Below are positions 14,025 through 21,458 of a stretch of DNA of 46,666 nucleotides, one piece after another (the stretch's first letter is position 1; every line of letters begins with the position of its first letter). Position numbers and translations under genes: made by a program. Below the pieces are notes generated by a model. The model made no database searches and was not told the origin of the DNA. It saw only the letters and a program-made list of their open reading frames with translations. The stretch is taken from the IMG/VR virus record IMGVR_UViG_3300045049_000126, positions 1-46,666 of that record; one strand, written 5' to 3'. This DNA is from a virus.

Positions 14025-14606
14025 ATGAGTTATGTTATAAGTCGCGCTTCTCTTGAAGACTCTATTTTCTACCTAACAACCTCTTGTATGCAGGAGGATA
14101 CCGCTATTGTCGATTTGCACGCCCAGGACGGAGATAACATTCTCCCATTCATTACAGCTTGTGATGAATCACAATCATTTGTCCTTTTAAATGCGTCTGT
14201 AGAGGCACACAGGCGCTATGCAGAGGATAAACGTGTAGAGATACTGGATACCGACCTTATGACGTGCTATCCGCAGTATAAGGCGTCTGTAACGCTATCT
14301 CTATTCGGTTTCTGCAATCTGCCTATTCCAGCAAAGTATATGCTTGCTGAAAAAGCTTACAAACAGACTGAGATAGGCGGGGCGCTCATCATTGTGGATA
14401 AGATCCATAGTCCATCATCGTCGGTCAATTCAGCGATGCAACAAGCATTTTTGAGCATTCCTAATGCTGCTTCTGTCATTACACAAGTAGATCCTATAAC
14501 AGCGAAGCAGACTGAGATATTTCTAGCCTGCGCTGGATTTCGAGAGATTGACTGTTTCTACAGGAGTCTCGACGTAGCTGGATTCATAGCGATCAAAGGA
14601 GCGTAG
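14025..14606 (+). CDS. CmoA-like SAM-dependent methyltransferase-fold protein
   Basis: 193-residue protein whose second half follows the Rossmann-type methyltransferase pattern seen in CmoA-like enzymes: VTLSLFGFCNLPIPAKYML, then GGALIIVDKI, then EIFLACAGFREIDCFYRS and FIAIKG at the end. The N-terminal motif I (E/D-x-G-x-G) is weak: IVDLHAQDGDNI aligns but lacks a clean GxG, so activity is uncertain. The ATG follows the Mom-like stop immediately. Phages with Mom-like genes often carry such a partner; whether it supplies a carboxy-SAM-type donor or is a decayed enzyme is inference. Confidence 0.6.
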   Translation: MSYVISRASLEDSIFYLTTSCMQEDTAIVDLHAQDGDNILPFITACDESQSFVLLNASVEAHRRYAEDKRVEILDTDLMTCYPQYKASVTLSLFGFCNLPIPAKYMLAEKAYKQTEIGGALIIVDKIHSPSSSVNSAMQQAFLSIPNAASVITQVDPITAKQTEIFLACAGFREIDCFYRSLDVAGFIAIKGA

Positions 14607-14609
14607 TGT

Positions 14610-14858
14610 ATGGAACGTGAGTTCAAAGTACTAGGCAGTACGCTATGGTGGAAGTGTACAGGCTGCGGACGTTACGTCCACTATACGCGCCCATCAATGA
14701 GGAATGCAGGTATTGATCGTCGCTGCTCTCAAGAGTGCAATCTACGACACTGTGTTACCTGGGAGTCTAGATACTACGCAACTAACGAAGCCAGAGTTTA
14801 TACATACAATCCGCGCACGTGTGATTATAAGCAACTTCCGCTTATAGCACGTCTGTAG
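14610..14858 (+). CDS. Small cysteine-rich zinc-binding protein
   Basis: 82 residues with CTGC (C-x2-C) near residue 16 and CSQEC plus a further Cys near residues 40-48, a plausible single zinc site. Basic and aromatic (RYVHYTRPSMR). Family unknown. It starts four bases after the previous stop. Confidence 0.55.
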   Translation: MEREFKVLGSTLWWKCTGCGRYVHYTRPSMRNAGIDRRCSQECNLRHCVTWESRYYATNEARVYTYNPRTCDYKQLPLIARL

Positions 14859-14870
14859 GGAGATGAGCAC

Positions 14871-15092
14871 ATGAGGAAGGTCATAGCATTGATAGCGCTC
14901 CTGTTTGTTCTGGCTGGCTGCGCAGGCTATATTGACAAGTCCCAACCCTGGCGCGATGCTAGCGGACAATTGCATAACAAGTACACGTGTTGGATGGAAA
15001 CGTCAACCATCTACAGCACTATCAGAACAGGTAAGACATCATCAATTACTGTCCCACACATCTATACCTATAGAGCATGTGAGTACGAATAG
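14871..15092 (+). CDS. Predicted small lipoprotein
   Basis: 73 residues starting MRKVIALIALLFVLAGC: a basic n-region, hydrophobic core and the lipobox LAGC with Cys17 as the lipidation site. The mature part is short and polar with two more cysteines. Phage lipoproteins sometimes block superinfection or act as lysis partners (outer spanins); the gene is far from the lysis cassette, so surface exclusion is the better guess, unproven. The ribosome site GGGAGATGAG precedes ATG. Confidence 0.65.
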   Translation: MRKVIALIALLFVLAGCAGYIDKSQPWRDASGQLHNKYTCWMETSTIYSTIRTGKTSSITVPHIYTYRACEYE

Positions 15093-15101
15093 GAGGAAAC
15101 G

Positions 15102-15320
15102 ATGCTATATATCTGTCGAGACTGCGGCGCATGGCAATTCTTGAATCATGTCTCATTGACTCCAGTAGCAGCAGTCAACTATGTCCATGTCTGTCCTGAT
15201 TGCGCGTCTGATATGGACAGTTACAGAGCAGACGAGAAACTGAAGTTCATCACTCCGAAACGAGCGAGGAAATCAGCAGATGACGACAAACGCCAACGAT
15301 CCGAACAACGAGACGAATAA
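15102..15320 (+). CDS. Small zinc-ribbon protein
   Basis: 72 residues with CRDC near the start and CPDC about 26 residues later, a classical four-Cys zinc ribbon, then a basic, disordered tail (KSADDDKRQRSEQRDE). It overlaps the terminase small-subunit gene by 41 bases. Probably nucleic-acid binding; no specific role visible. Confidence 0.55.
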   Translation: MLYICRDCGAWQFLNHVSLTPVAAVNYVHVCPDCASDMDSYRADEKLKFITPKRARKSADDDKRQRSEQRDE

Positions 15321-15786
15321 AGCTCACGCTGCATTCGTCAAATATTGCGGACTCGGCCCGGATCGATCCTTAGCGAAGCTTGCCGCAGAGATGGGCAAGC
15401 CTGGGAGTACGCGCACTTTTGAGGAGTGGTCTAGAAAGTTCAATTGGCAAAAGCGCGCGCGCGAGTACGACGCTGAAATCTTACAGAAGGAAGCAGACGA
15501 GAAAGAGCGCAAACGGCAAAAAGAAATTGATCGTATGAATGAACGTCATGCGCTCATAGGGACAACACAACAAAATAAAGCCATCAAGCAGATAGAGAAG
15601 CTTATAGACGCTGAAAAGTTCGGTAGTCTCGCGTCTGTTCAGCTTCTTAAATTGGCTATCGAGGTTGAACGCGGAGCGCGCGAATTACCGGATCAAAAAA
15701 TAGAAATTGCTGGAAAAGACGGAGGACCGATAGTCATAAAAACTACCTGGGGTACTCCGAAAGTAGAAAGGAACAAGGACGAATGA
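15280..15786 (+). CDS. terS: Terminase small subunit (putative)
   Basis: 168-residue protein with the small-terminase DNA-recognition pattern: SLAKLAAEMGKPGSTRTFEE leading to WSRKFNWQKRAREYD, typical of the helix-turn-helix N terminus. A long charged helix (residues ~65-90, ADEKERKRQKEIDRMNERH) for oligomerisation follows, then a C-terminal segment ending near the large-subunit contact. It would bind the packaging site and load the large subunit. It starts inside the upstream zinc-ribbon gene and ends with an ATGA overlap into the next gene. Seven small genes separate it from the large subunit, which is unusual but not rare. Confidence 0.75.
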   Translation: MTTNANDPNNETNKAHAAFVKYCGLGPDRSLAKLAAEMGKPGSTRTFEEWSRKFNWQKRAREYDAEILQKEADEKERKRQKEIDRMNERHALIGTTQQNKAIKQIEKLIDAEKFGSLASVQLLKLAIEVERGARELPDQKIEIAGKDGGPIVIKTTWGTPKVERNKDE

Positions 15787-16157
15787 GTTATTCAGCAGCA
15801 TGGAATGTAATAGTAGGAAAGCCTAGTAAGATCACTTACAACGTCAATGGTTCTCAATATGAGGTTGAACTAGACGACGTTGAGGTTACTGTAGGATTCG
15901 GCGGACCTACAAAGATCGTCGCGCGGACCTACAACAATCTCAAGTTAGTACAGCCAGAGGAGAAGAAAAAAGAATCCTATCCGAATAACTGTAGCGTATG
16001 CAGACGCAACGCGAGTCTAGGCACGAAGTCCGTTGAAATGCATCCTATGGGCTGTTTTGAAGACAATAGCAAGCTCTGTCTACAGCATTATGCAGAGTTC
16101 GCAGCCTACTTGAAGAAGATCGGTGTACTTCCACCATGCGAGACGGACAAGAAATAA
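15783..16157 (+). CDS. Hypothetical protein with CxxC motif
   Basis: 124 residues, unknown family. The N-terminal 60 residues look beta-rich (SQYEVELDDVEVTVGFGG). CSVC near residue 70 and a further Cys/His set (GCFEDNSKLCLQH) may bind zinc. It starts by ATGA overlap with the terminase small-subunit stop. Confidence 0.55.
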   Translation: MSYSAAWNVIVGKPSKITYNVNGSQYEVELDDVEVTVGFGGPTKIVARTYNNLKLVQPEEKKKESYPNNCSVCRRNASLGTKSVEMHPMGCFEDNSKLCLQHYAEFAAYLKKIGVLPPCETDKK

Positions 16158-16396
16158 TAGGGATAAAGGTTACCTATTCCATGAGCTACAGTCTACTAGA
16201 CAACGCAAAAGTCAAAATACCTTCTAAACTGCACGAAGTATTAGCGTATCTAAAGACGTGTTTCCTGATAGGTCCGCGCGCTACGCTCAACATTATCAAG
16301 GCAGTGTACAAACTGCGTACGCAAGGTGTGAGCTTGTTCCTACTCGACACGCACAAGCTAGCAGACGAGATAGAGGAGGATGATTTATTGTCATGA
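16136..16396 (+). CDS. Hypothetical 86-residue protein
   Basis: Unknown, mostly helical with a basic centre (KLHEVLAYLKTCFLIGPRAT) and an acidic end. The frame opens at ATG 16136, overlapping the previous gene by 22 bases, but an ATG at 16181 with AAAGG upstream is an equally good start giving 71 residues. The stop overlaps the next gene (ATGA inside the palindrome at 16389-16398). Confidence 0.5.
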   Translation: MRDGQEIIGIKVTYSMSYSLLDNAKVKIPSKLHEVLAYLKTCFLIGPRATLNIIKAVYKLRTQGVSLFLLDTHKLADEIEEDDLLS

Positions 16397-16398
16397 CA
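16389..16398. promoter_or_regulatory. TGTCATGACA palindrome joining stop and start codons
   Basis: Exact copy. It supplies both the TGA stop of the upstream gene and the ATG start of the downstream gene (ATGA overlap). Confidence 0.6.
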
Positions 16399-16698
16399 GA
16401 TAATAGCAGAATGATCAGAGTCAAGATTCTCTATGACGGAGAAGGACCGGGCCATACTGCGCGCATAGTAGACGCTGAGACAGGAGAGCTAATCAGCGGA
16501 GCGTTTCGAGCGGAGATAGACGCTACAGGTGTTCCTATGGCGACGATTTACGCCTATATGCCTATCATCGATGTCACGACTAACGCGCGTCTCATTTACG
16601 TCTGCGCGGACTGTAGGAGAGCATTTCGAGAGCAGGAGATTCGAGATCTATCAGACGAGAATTTCATGCAGGAATATCTAGCAGATTTCAGAGAATAA
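16393..16698 (+). CDS. Hypothetical protein with CxxC motif
   Basis: 101 residues, unknown family. A beta-rich N-terminal part (MIRVKILYDGEGPGHTARIV) is followed by CADC near residue 70 and an acidic C-terminal helix. Its ATG lies in a TGTCATGACA palindrome, giving Met-Thr. Confidence 0.55.
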   Translation: MTDNSRMIRVKILYDGEGPGHTARIVDAETGELISGAFRAEIDATGVPMATIYAYMPIIDVTTNARLIYVCADCRRAFREQEIRDLSDENFMQEYLADFRE

Positions 16699-16699
16699 A

Positions 16700-16709
16700 T
16701 GTCATGACA
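16700..16709. promoter_or_regulatory. TGTCATGACA palindrome on a start codon
   Basis: Exact copy; its centre is the ATG of the 16704 gene. Confidence 0.6.
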
Positions 16710-16910
16710 GAAAATAAAGATAAACAAGACGAGAAACCTGTATACAAACCAAACAGAGCACAGCGACGACGCAAGAAGGAACAGCCGCGACTCCTGACCA
16801 TCATCTATAAGTGTGGACGCTGCGGACTGCGCTACCTTGCTCCTACTGAAAAGCGCTGTCAGTGTCCAGTACCGAAGCCAGGAAGAAAAGGAGATATGCA
16901 TTATGCCTAA
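16704..16910 (+). CDS. Small basic zinc-ribbon protein
   Basis: 68 residues: a lysine/arginine-rich N terminus (RAQRRRKKEQPR) followed by CGRC and CQC, a likely zinc ribbon. It starts within a palindrome copy and overlaps the next gene by eight bases. Probably nucleic-acid binding. Confidence 0.55.
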   Translation: MTENKDKQDEKPVYKPNRAQRRRKKEQPRLLTIIYKCGRCGLRYLAPTEKRCQCPVPKPGRKGDMHYA

Positions 16911-17235
16911 TCCAATGATAGAGCACATAAAAACGTCTGATAGTCCAGTTGCGCGACAGGTGCGCAACTGGCTTGCTGAGAATAGGCCAGAACTGAGCAT
17001 TGATAAAGCGCTCTCCTGTAGTCTCGCAAGAGATACGGAAGATACCGGACACACTACGAAGGATGTAGGTAACATTTTAGGAGAAGAGTGGGAAAAACAC
17101 AGAGCACTCAACACTGGTACTTGTACGCTTGTTTTCTTCAAAGGTGTATGGAAGCAGGACGAAGGTACAACGCTTGTCGCAGCACAGGGAGGGATGGAAG
17201 TTCTAGTTATCCCTATTTCCTTTCCGGGAGATTAG
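16903..17235 (+). CDS. Hypothetical protein, paralogue A of a tandem pair
   Basis: 110 residues. It shares with the next gene the pattern QxRxWLAxxRPxLxI near the N terminus and an IP-containing strand at the C terminus, so the two are probably a tandem duplication. Start 16903 has AAGGAG upstream and overlaps the previous stop by eight bases. No known family. Confidence 0.55.
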   Translation: MPNPMIEHIKTSDSPVARQVRNWLAENRPELSIDKALSCSLARDTEDTGHTTKDVGNILGEEWEKHRALNTGTCTLVFFKGVWKQDEGTTLVAAQGGMEVLVIPISFPGD

Positions 17236-17505
17236 ATGTCAGATAATCTCATCGACTTTCTACAATCGGACTATGTACAGGCTTTCCAGATTCGGGAATG
17301 GCTAGCGAAGCACAGGCCGGATCTAAACATAGAGGATGTAACACGCATAGCTCTATCTATCGAAATGGGATGTAGTAAGTGGAAAACTTCCATTTACCTT
17401 CCTGAATTTCAGGACCGAAGAATAGGCGCGGCTATCCTCGATTTCAAGATATCAGAGTACGGACATGAGCTTGTTTACATCCCACTAACAAGATTAGGAA
17501 TCTAA
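17236..17505 (+). CDS. Hypothetical protein, paralogue B of a tandem pair
   Basis: 89 residues with QIREWLAKHRPDLNIEDVTR, matching QVRNWLAENRPELSIDKALS of the preceding gene, and a matching C-terminal VYIP strand. The ATG directly follows the upstream stop. Sequence divergence is large, so the duplication is old. Unknown function. Confidence 0.55.
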   Translation: MSDNLIDFLQSDYVQAFQIREWLAKHRPDLNIEDVTRIALSIEMGCSKWKTSIYLPEFQDRRIGAAILDFKISEYGHELVYIPLTRLGI

Positions 17506-17509
17506 AATT

Positions 17510-17776
17510 ATGACAGGATCTAACGACGAATACCGAATTAAGATAACACTTGAGTTGTCAGACGAGGACCGCGCAATACTTAACTTTCTCCGCTCCGCAA
17601 AGATTCCAGCGTCCTATCTCGTCTCGTCTCCTCCTGCATTCATCACTACGAAATATCCTGCTACTCTTGAACAAATGCGCGCATGGAATGAGGAGATTAA
17701 AAAGCAGCATGCAGAATCATTTAGCAGTCAACTAGAACGCGAAACGCACGAACGCGCTACAGCAGGACAGGATTAG
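17510..17776 (+). CDS. Hypothetical 88-residue protein
   Basis: Unknown, charged: an N-terminal beta strand plus helix (YRIKITLELSDEDRAILNFL) and a helical, acidic/basic tail. It starts five bases after the previous stop and ends six bases before the large terminase. Confidence 0.5.
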   Translation: MTGSNDEYRIKITLELSDEDRAILNFLRSAKIPASYLVSSPPAFITTKYPATLEQMRAWNEEIKKQHAESFSSQLERETHERATAGQD

Positions 17777-17781
17777 CAGAT

Positions 17782-19089
17782 ATGGCTGTGTATGAAGTTG
17801 AGCTATATTGTCCGCACGAGGGACAGATAGTTTTTCACGAATGCACAGCTCGATTTATCTGTATGAACTGCGGTAGACGATTCGGAAAGACGATAGCCGC
17901 AGCCAATGAAGTATGTAAATTTGCCTGTGAACATGAAAATACACTCTCTTGGTGGGTGGCACCGACCTACAGACAGGCTAGGATAGCCTACAGGCAAATG
18001 AAAAAGGCGCTAGCAGCTCTTACAATTCGCAGTAGTGACGCTGAACTGAGAATAGAGCTTATCAACGGATCTGTAATCGAGTGTAGGAGCGCGGATAATC
18101 CCGATAACTTGCGCGGAGAAGGATTACATATGCTCGTTGTCGAGGAGGCTGCTATGCTTCCTGCTAAGACATGGTATGAAATCCTTAGACCTATGCTCAG
18201 CGATACAAACGGACGTGCGGTCTTTATCTCAACTCCTAAAGGTAGAAACTGGTTTTATGAAATATTCCAGCGTGGTCTAGATCCGCTCCGTACAGAATAC
18301 GCGTCGTTTACTTTCCCTACTTCCGTTAATCCCTATGTACCCGCAGAAGAGATAGAGAACGCGCGTCAGGACTTACCAGAAGACACATTTAGACAAGAAT
18401 ACCTTGCAGAATTTTTAGAGGAGTCCGCAGGTGTCTTTAGAGGCATCGATGCATGTATCTACGGGGAATACATAGCAGAGGAGCCACAACCAGGACATCA
18501 GTATTTCATGGGTTGGGACGTTGCAAAGTATCACGACTTTAGTGTCATGACAGTTATTGATGCATTCACAAATCGCGTCGTGTACTTCTATCGCACCAAT
18601 CAGACGAGCTATGAAGTCCAGATTAAGAAAGCAGCAGAAATAGCGAATCGTTATAACGCCTATGTGCTGCAAGATGTTACAGGCGTTGGCGATCCTATCC
18701 TTGAGAGCTTAAAAGCGCTTGTAGGGGCCGATGGTTACTTATTTACCAATGCGTCTAAGAAGATCCTTGTAGAGCATTTACAGTTAGCTTTCCAGCATCG
18801 CACTATATCCATTCCCAACATTGCTGTGCTCATTGCAGAATTACGCGTGTTTGAATATAAGTTCAATCCAGTAACACGCGTCGTCACCTATGGCGCTCCT
18901 GACAATGCACATGACGATTGTGTAATCAGTCTCGCACTCGCATACTTTGCGGCTGCGCGTCCTCATGTGCCACTGCAAGGAGACAACGGAGACGAGACAG
19001 TTATTGAAGTGCCAACAATTGAGGAGATAGCTAGCTACGATCCGTTTGAATGGGCTGACTCACATAATTCATGGAGTAATGAATACTAA
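17782..19089 (+). CDS. terL: Terminase large subunit
   Basis: 435-residue DNA-packaging motor and nuclease. ATPase domain: Walker A GRRFGKT (residues 31-37), Walker B MLVVEE (117-122) with catalytic Glu, and coupling motif STPKGRNW near residue 150. RNase H-like nuclease: GWDVAKYHD (first Asp, ~233), VLQDVTGVGDP (second acidic cluster) and HDDCVISLALA near residue 377. It cuts the concatemer and pumps DNA through the portal. A TGTCATGACA copy lies inside the gene (18543-18552), in frame as Val-Met-Thr. Length and motifs look complete. Confidence 0.95.
   Translation: MAVYEVELYCPHEGQIVFHECTARFICMNCGRRFGKTIAAANEVCKFACEHENTLSWWVAPTYRQARIAYRQMKKALAALTIRSSDAELRIELINGSVIECRSADNPDNLRGEGLHMLVVEEAAMLPAKTWYEILRPMLSDTNGRAVFISTPKGRNWFYEIFQRGLDPLRTEYASFTFPTSVNPYVPAEEIENARQDLPEDTFRQEYLAEFLEESAGVFRGIDACIYGEYIAEEPQPGHQYFMGWDVAKYHDFSVMTVIDAFTNRVVYFYRTNQTSYEVQIKKAAEIANRYNAYVLQDVTGVGDPILESLKALVGADGYLFTNASKKILVEHLQLAFQHRTISIPNIAVLIAELRVFEYKFNPVTRVVTYGAPDNAHDDCVISLALAYFAAARPHVPLQGDNGDETVIEVPTIEEIASYDPFEWADSHNSWSNEY
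18543..18552. promoter_or_regulatory. TGTCATGACA palindrome inside terL
   Basis: Exact copy within coding sequence, one of five exact copies lying inside open frames. Confidence 0.45.
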
Positions 19090-19226
19090 TGTCTCTAATT
19101 ATCTTAATTCTCATACTTGCTTGCTGGAATGCTCATCTTTTTAATGATGCATTAGGAACATTTTTGATTGTTTTATGGATGCTTATATGTATATGTTCAA
19201 ACAGGAGCATAAACAATGAAACATAA
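19089..19226 (+). CDS. Tiny two-segment membrane protein
   Basis: 45 residues with two hydrophobic stretches (SLIILILILACW and ALGTFLIVLWMLICIC) separated by a short polar turn. The start overlaps the terL stop (TAATG). A short gene like this could be dismissed, but the hydrophobic pattern and codon phasing between two real genes support it. Possible holin- or exclusion-type membrane protein; no family known. Confidence 0.5.
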   Translation: MSLIILILILACWNAHLFNDALGTFLIVLWMLICICSNRSINNET

Positions 19227-19296
19227 ACAAAAGCTTCCTAGTGCTATTATCTGCTGTTTCGCGTTGGCGATCCTGACGCTGATTATTGAGGAGTAG
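19216..19296 (+). CDS. Tiny single-pass membrane protein
   Basis: 26 residues, MKHKQKLPSA followed by a hydrophobic helix (IICCFALAILTLII) and EE. ACAGGAG lies nine bases upstream. It overlaps the preceding tiny gene by 11 bases and its stop lies one base before the methyltransferase start, whose ribosome site it contains. Function unknown. Confidence 0.45.
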   Translation: MKHKQKLPSAIICCFALAILTLIIEE

Positions 19297-19297
19297 T

Positions 19298-21340
19298 ATG
19301 GAGAGCAGACTTATACACGGAGAAGCACTAGACGAACTGCGCAAACTTGATAGCAATAGCGTTGATGCTATTATTTGCGATCCTCCTGCGGGTATTTCGT
19401 TTATGGGTAAAGAGTGGGACAATCCTAACTATTTTCCACTTAGAGAGCGCAAGAACGGACAAAATAGCACTTTCGGTAAATCAATGACAAATGGTCCTGA
19501 ATGGAGCTACAGCAAGAAAGCGCGCGATACCTTCATAGCATTCCTATCTGAAATCATGCACGAAGCATTACGCGTCCTCAAGCCAGGAGGTCACGCGCTC
19601 GTCTGGAGTATACCGCGTACATCGCATTGGACAGCAACGGCATTAGAGGATGCTGGATTTGAGATAAGAGACTCCATAGCACATGTGTTCTCACAAGGCT
19701 TTCCTAAATCTCTAGACATTTATAAAGCAGCCAGTAAAGCCGGTTTATGTTGCACTTGCCAAATATATGATGTACAATATCCCCAAACAAAGGAAGAGGT
19801 ATATCATGGCAAAGAAGACACTCCCAACGACAAAGATATGCAAGATTTGCAATCAAGAATGGACTCCGAAAACTCGCTTTCAGGCTGCGAGAAATCAGAC
19901 ATGCAGTCCAGCATGCAATCAGCAATTAGTAAGTCAAACGAAAAAGAGCAAACCGTTAACTATGCTCGTCTGCCTGAATTGCGGTCAAGAATTCAGACCG
20001 AAAAGTCATACATCATTGAAGAAAGCCAAGTTTTGCAATCAAGCATGCAACGCTCAATACAGGACGAAAGATCCGGCGTATGTGGAACATTTGAAGCAAA
20101 TAGCCCCAACTGGACGGGCGGGCTGGTCGGAAGAGACGAAGCAAGCGTACAGCCTCAAGAACATGGAAGAGAACAATCGAGCATGGAAGGGTGGTGTAAT
20201 GCTCAAGAGGACACACGGCAATTATCAGGGAGTGACGTATGTGAGATGTCCACAGGAGTATCTACTAATGGCGCGCAAGGATGGTTATGTAATGGAGCAT
20301 CGGCTAGTGATGGCTCAACACATGGGGAGATGCTTAACAAGGGAAGAAGTAGTACATCACATAGATCACAATCCGAGCAACAATCACATCAGCAACTTGC
20401 AACTATTCCCGAACAACGCAGCGCACAAACGTGCGGAAGGTGCGGAAAAGCGATTATTCAAGCAGGAATAGGTACTGCGCTCAAGCCAGCACATGAAACA
20501 TGGTGGCTTTGTCGCAAACCTATCGAGGAGGACTCGATTGCTGCGAATGTGCTTGAATGGGGCGTCGGAGCGCTCAATATCGACGCAACGAGGATAGGAA
20601 CGGACGAAGATACAACACGTCCGACAAGTAAAGATGGTATGGGATATCATAAAGGATCTTACAGAGAGAAAACAGGAGGACACGATCAAGGAAGATGGCC
20701 TTCAAATCTCCTCCTCTCTCACACGCTCCTATGCAACGAGGAGGACGGATGCGCGGAGGATTGTCCAGTTGCGGAGATGGATCGACAGAGCGGAGCTAGC
20801 AAGAGCACAGACAGGCCCAGGAATAATAATCCTCATACTCCTAACGCCTACGGTAGTTTTAATGGGCGCGTTACACATGGACACAACGATCAAGGCGGCG
20901 CGTCTCGCTACTTCCAACAATTCTACTACTGCGCAAAAGCTAGCAGGAGAGAACGTAATGCAGGATGCGAGGAATTAGCGGAGATTGAAACCTCTCAAAT
21001 TACCAATAGGAAGCCGGGAAGTATTGGACTCGTTGGCAATCCAGATAATAAAGGACAGACAGGGAATCCATATGCTAGCACGTCCGGGGCTGCTCGTAAT
21101 AACCATCATCCAACCGTAAAACCTGTAGCGTTGCTTAGATATTTCGTCAGGATGATTACACCTCCTGATGGTATTGTACTCGATTGTTTCGGAGGATCGG
21201 GCACGACTGCACTAGCATGCATTGCTGAGCACAAACGCTATATCCTCATTGAACGAGAAGAAGAGTACATAGAGATTGCACGCGCCAGGATCAACTATGC
21301 TCTAAAGTCTGCTTGTCTAGAGTCGAATCAGAATCACTAG
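19298..21340 (+). CDS. DNA (N4-cytosine or N6-adenine) methyltransferase gene interrupted by a nested HNH gene
   Basis: 680-codon frame for a beta-class DNA methyltransferase. Motif IV DPPAGISFMGKEWD near residue 30 is typical of phage enzymes; HVFSQGFPKSLDIYKA follows near residue 130. The SAM-binding motif I, LDCFGGSGTTALACI, lies near residue 625, and HHPTVKPVALL precedes it. Between GLCCTC (~150) and CGRCGK (~380) lies about 230 residues of Ser/Gln/Met-rich sequence unlike any methyltransferase. It coincides with an HNH endonuclease gene in another frame. An uninterrupted protein would be about 450 residues, with C-C-x-C and C-G-R-C-G-K brought together. The frame stays open through the insert, so a longer, possibly active protein could be made. 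The gene's 3' end overlaps a tRNA remnant. Confidence 0.82.
   Translation: MESRLIHGEALDELRKLDSNSVDAIICDPPAGISFMGKEWDNPNYFPLRERKNGQNSTFGKSMTNGPEWSYSKKARDTFIAFLSEIMHEALRVLKPGGHALVWSIPRTSHWTATALEDAGFEIRDSIAHVFSQGFPKSLDIYKAASKAGLCCTCQIYDVQYPQTKEEVYHGKEDTPNDKDMQDLQSRMDSENSLSGCEKSDMQSSMQSAISKSNEKEQTVNYARLPELRSRIQTEKSYIIEESQVLQSSMQRSIQDERSGVCGTFEANSPNWTGGLVGRDEASVQPQEHGREQSSMEGWCNAQEDTRQLSGSDVCEMSTGVSTNGAQGWLCNGASASDGSTHGEMLNKGRSSTSHRSQSEQQSHQQLATIPEQRSAQTCGRCGKAIIQAGIGTALKPAHETWWLCRKPIEEDSIAANVLEWGVGALNIDATRIGTDEDTTRPTSKDGMGYHKGSYREKTGGHDQGRWPSNLLLSHTLLCNEEDGCAEDCPVAEMDRQSGASKSTDRPRNNNPHTPNAYGSFNGRVTHGHNDQGGASRYFQQFYYCAKASRRERNAGCEELAEIETSQITNRKPGSIGLVGNPDNKGQTGNPYASTSGAARNNHHPTVKPVALLRYFVRMITPPDGIVLDCFGGSGTTALACIAEHKRYILIEREEEYIEIARARINYALKSACLESNQNH
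19750..19778 (+). promoter_or_regulatory. Internal promoter for the nested HNH gene
   Basis: TTGCAC (19750-19755), 17 nt, TACAAT (19773-19778), near the left edge of the insert, so the endonuclease may be expressed independently. Confidence 0.45.
19806..20471 (+). CDS. HNH homing endonuclease nested inside the methyltransferase gene
   Basis: 221-residue protein read in a different frame from the surrounding gene. The N terminus has two zinc-finger-like repeats (CKICNQEW...CSPAC and CLNCGQEF...CNQAC), used for DNA binding. The middle is basic. The C-terminal HNH core contains GYVMEHRLVMAQHMGR, EEVVHHIDHNPSNNH (catalytic His-His plus Asn) and ISNLQLFPNNAAHK. GGAAGAGG is seven bases before ATG 19806, and an internal promoter precedes it. 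The stop lies about 30 bases into the resumed methyltransferase sequence. Free-standing HNH genes spread by cutting the uninterrupted allele, which fits its position inside a conserved gene. Confidence 0.88.
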   Translation: MAKKTLPTTKICKICNQEWTPKTRFQAARNQTCSPACNQQLVSQTKKSKPLTMLVCLNCGQEFRPKSHTSLKKAKFCNQACNAQYRTKDPAYVEHLKQIAPTGRAGWSEETKQAYSLKNMEENNRAWKGGVMLKRTHGNYQGVTYVRCPQEYLLMARKDGYVMEHRLVMAQHMGRCLTREEVVHHIDHNPSNNHISNLQLFPNNAAHKRAEGAEKRLFKQE

Positions 21341-21383
21341 TCTTAACTTTTTATCGCGCGCTCTACCGTTGAACTACAAACAG
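21308..21383 (-). pseudogene. Degenerate tRNA remnant
   Basis: 76 nt on the minus strand. Acceptor arm CTGTTTG pairs with CAAGCAG (one G-U), and a normal D arm (GTTCAACGGTAGAGC) follows. The T arm is weak (TTCGACT loop) and no anticodon stem forms. It lies two bases after the tRNA-Lys-like gene and overlaps the methyltransferase 3' end, so it is probably a decayed third tRNA of the cluster. Confidence 0.4.
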
Positions 21384-21385
21384 AG

Positions 21386-21457
21386 TGGGGCGAAAGGAAT
21401 CGAACCATTGACCTCTCAACATAAAAGATGAGCGCTCTACCTCTGAGCTACTGCCCC
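21386..21457 (-). tRNA. tRNA-Lys (UUU)-like, partly degraded
   Basis: 72 nt, minus strand: acceptor GGGGCAG, D arm GCTCAGAGGTAGAGC, anticodon loop CTTTTAT (anticodon TTT), T loop TTCGATT, 3' end CGCCCC-A. Three defects are visible: a one-base bulge in the anticodon stem, a T-T mismatch in the T stem, and one missing base in the 3' acceptor strand. It may be non-functional. Confidence 0.55.
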
Positions 21458-21458
21458 G

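Noticed and set aside
19298-21340. Group I or II intron carrying the HNH gene
   Set aside because: I see no intron core, and the surrounding frame stays open across the insert; a nested free-standing insertion fits better. RT-PCR would decide.
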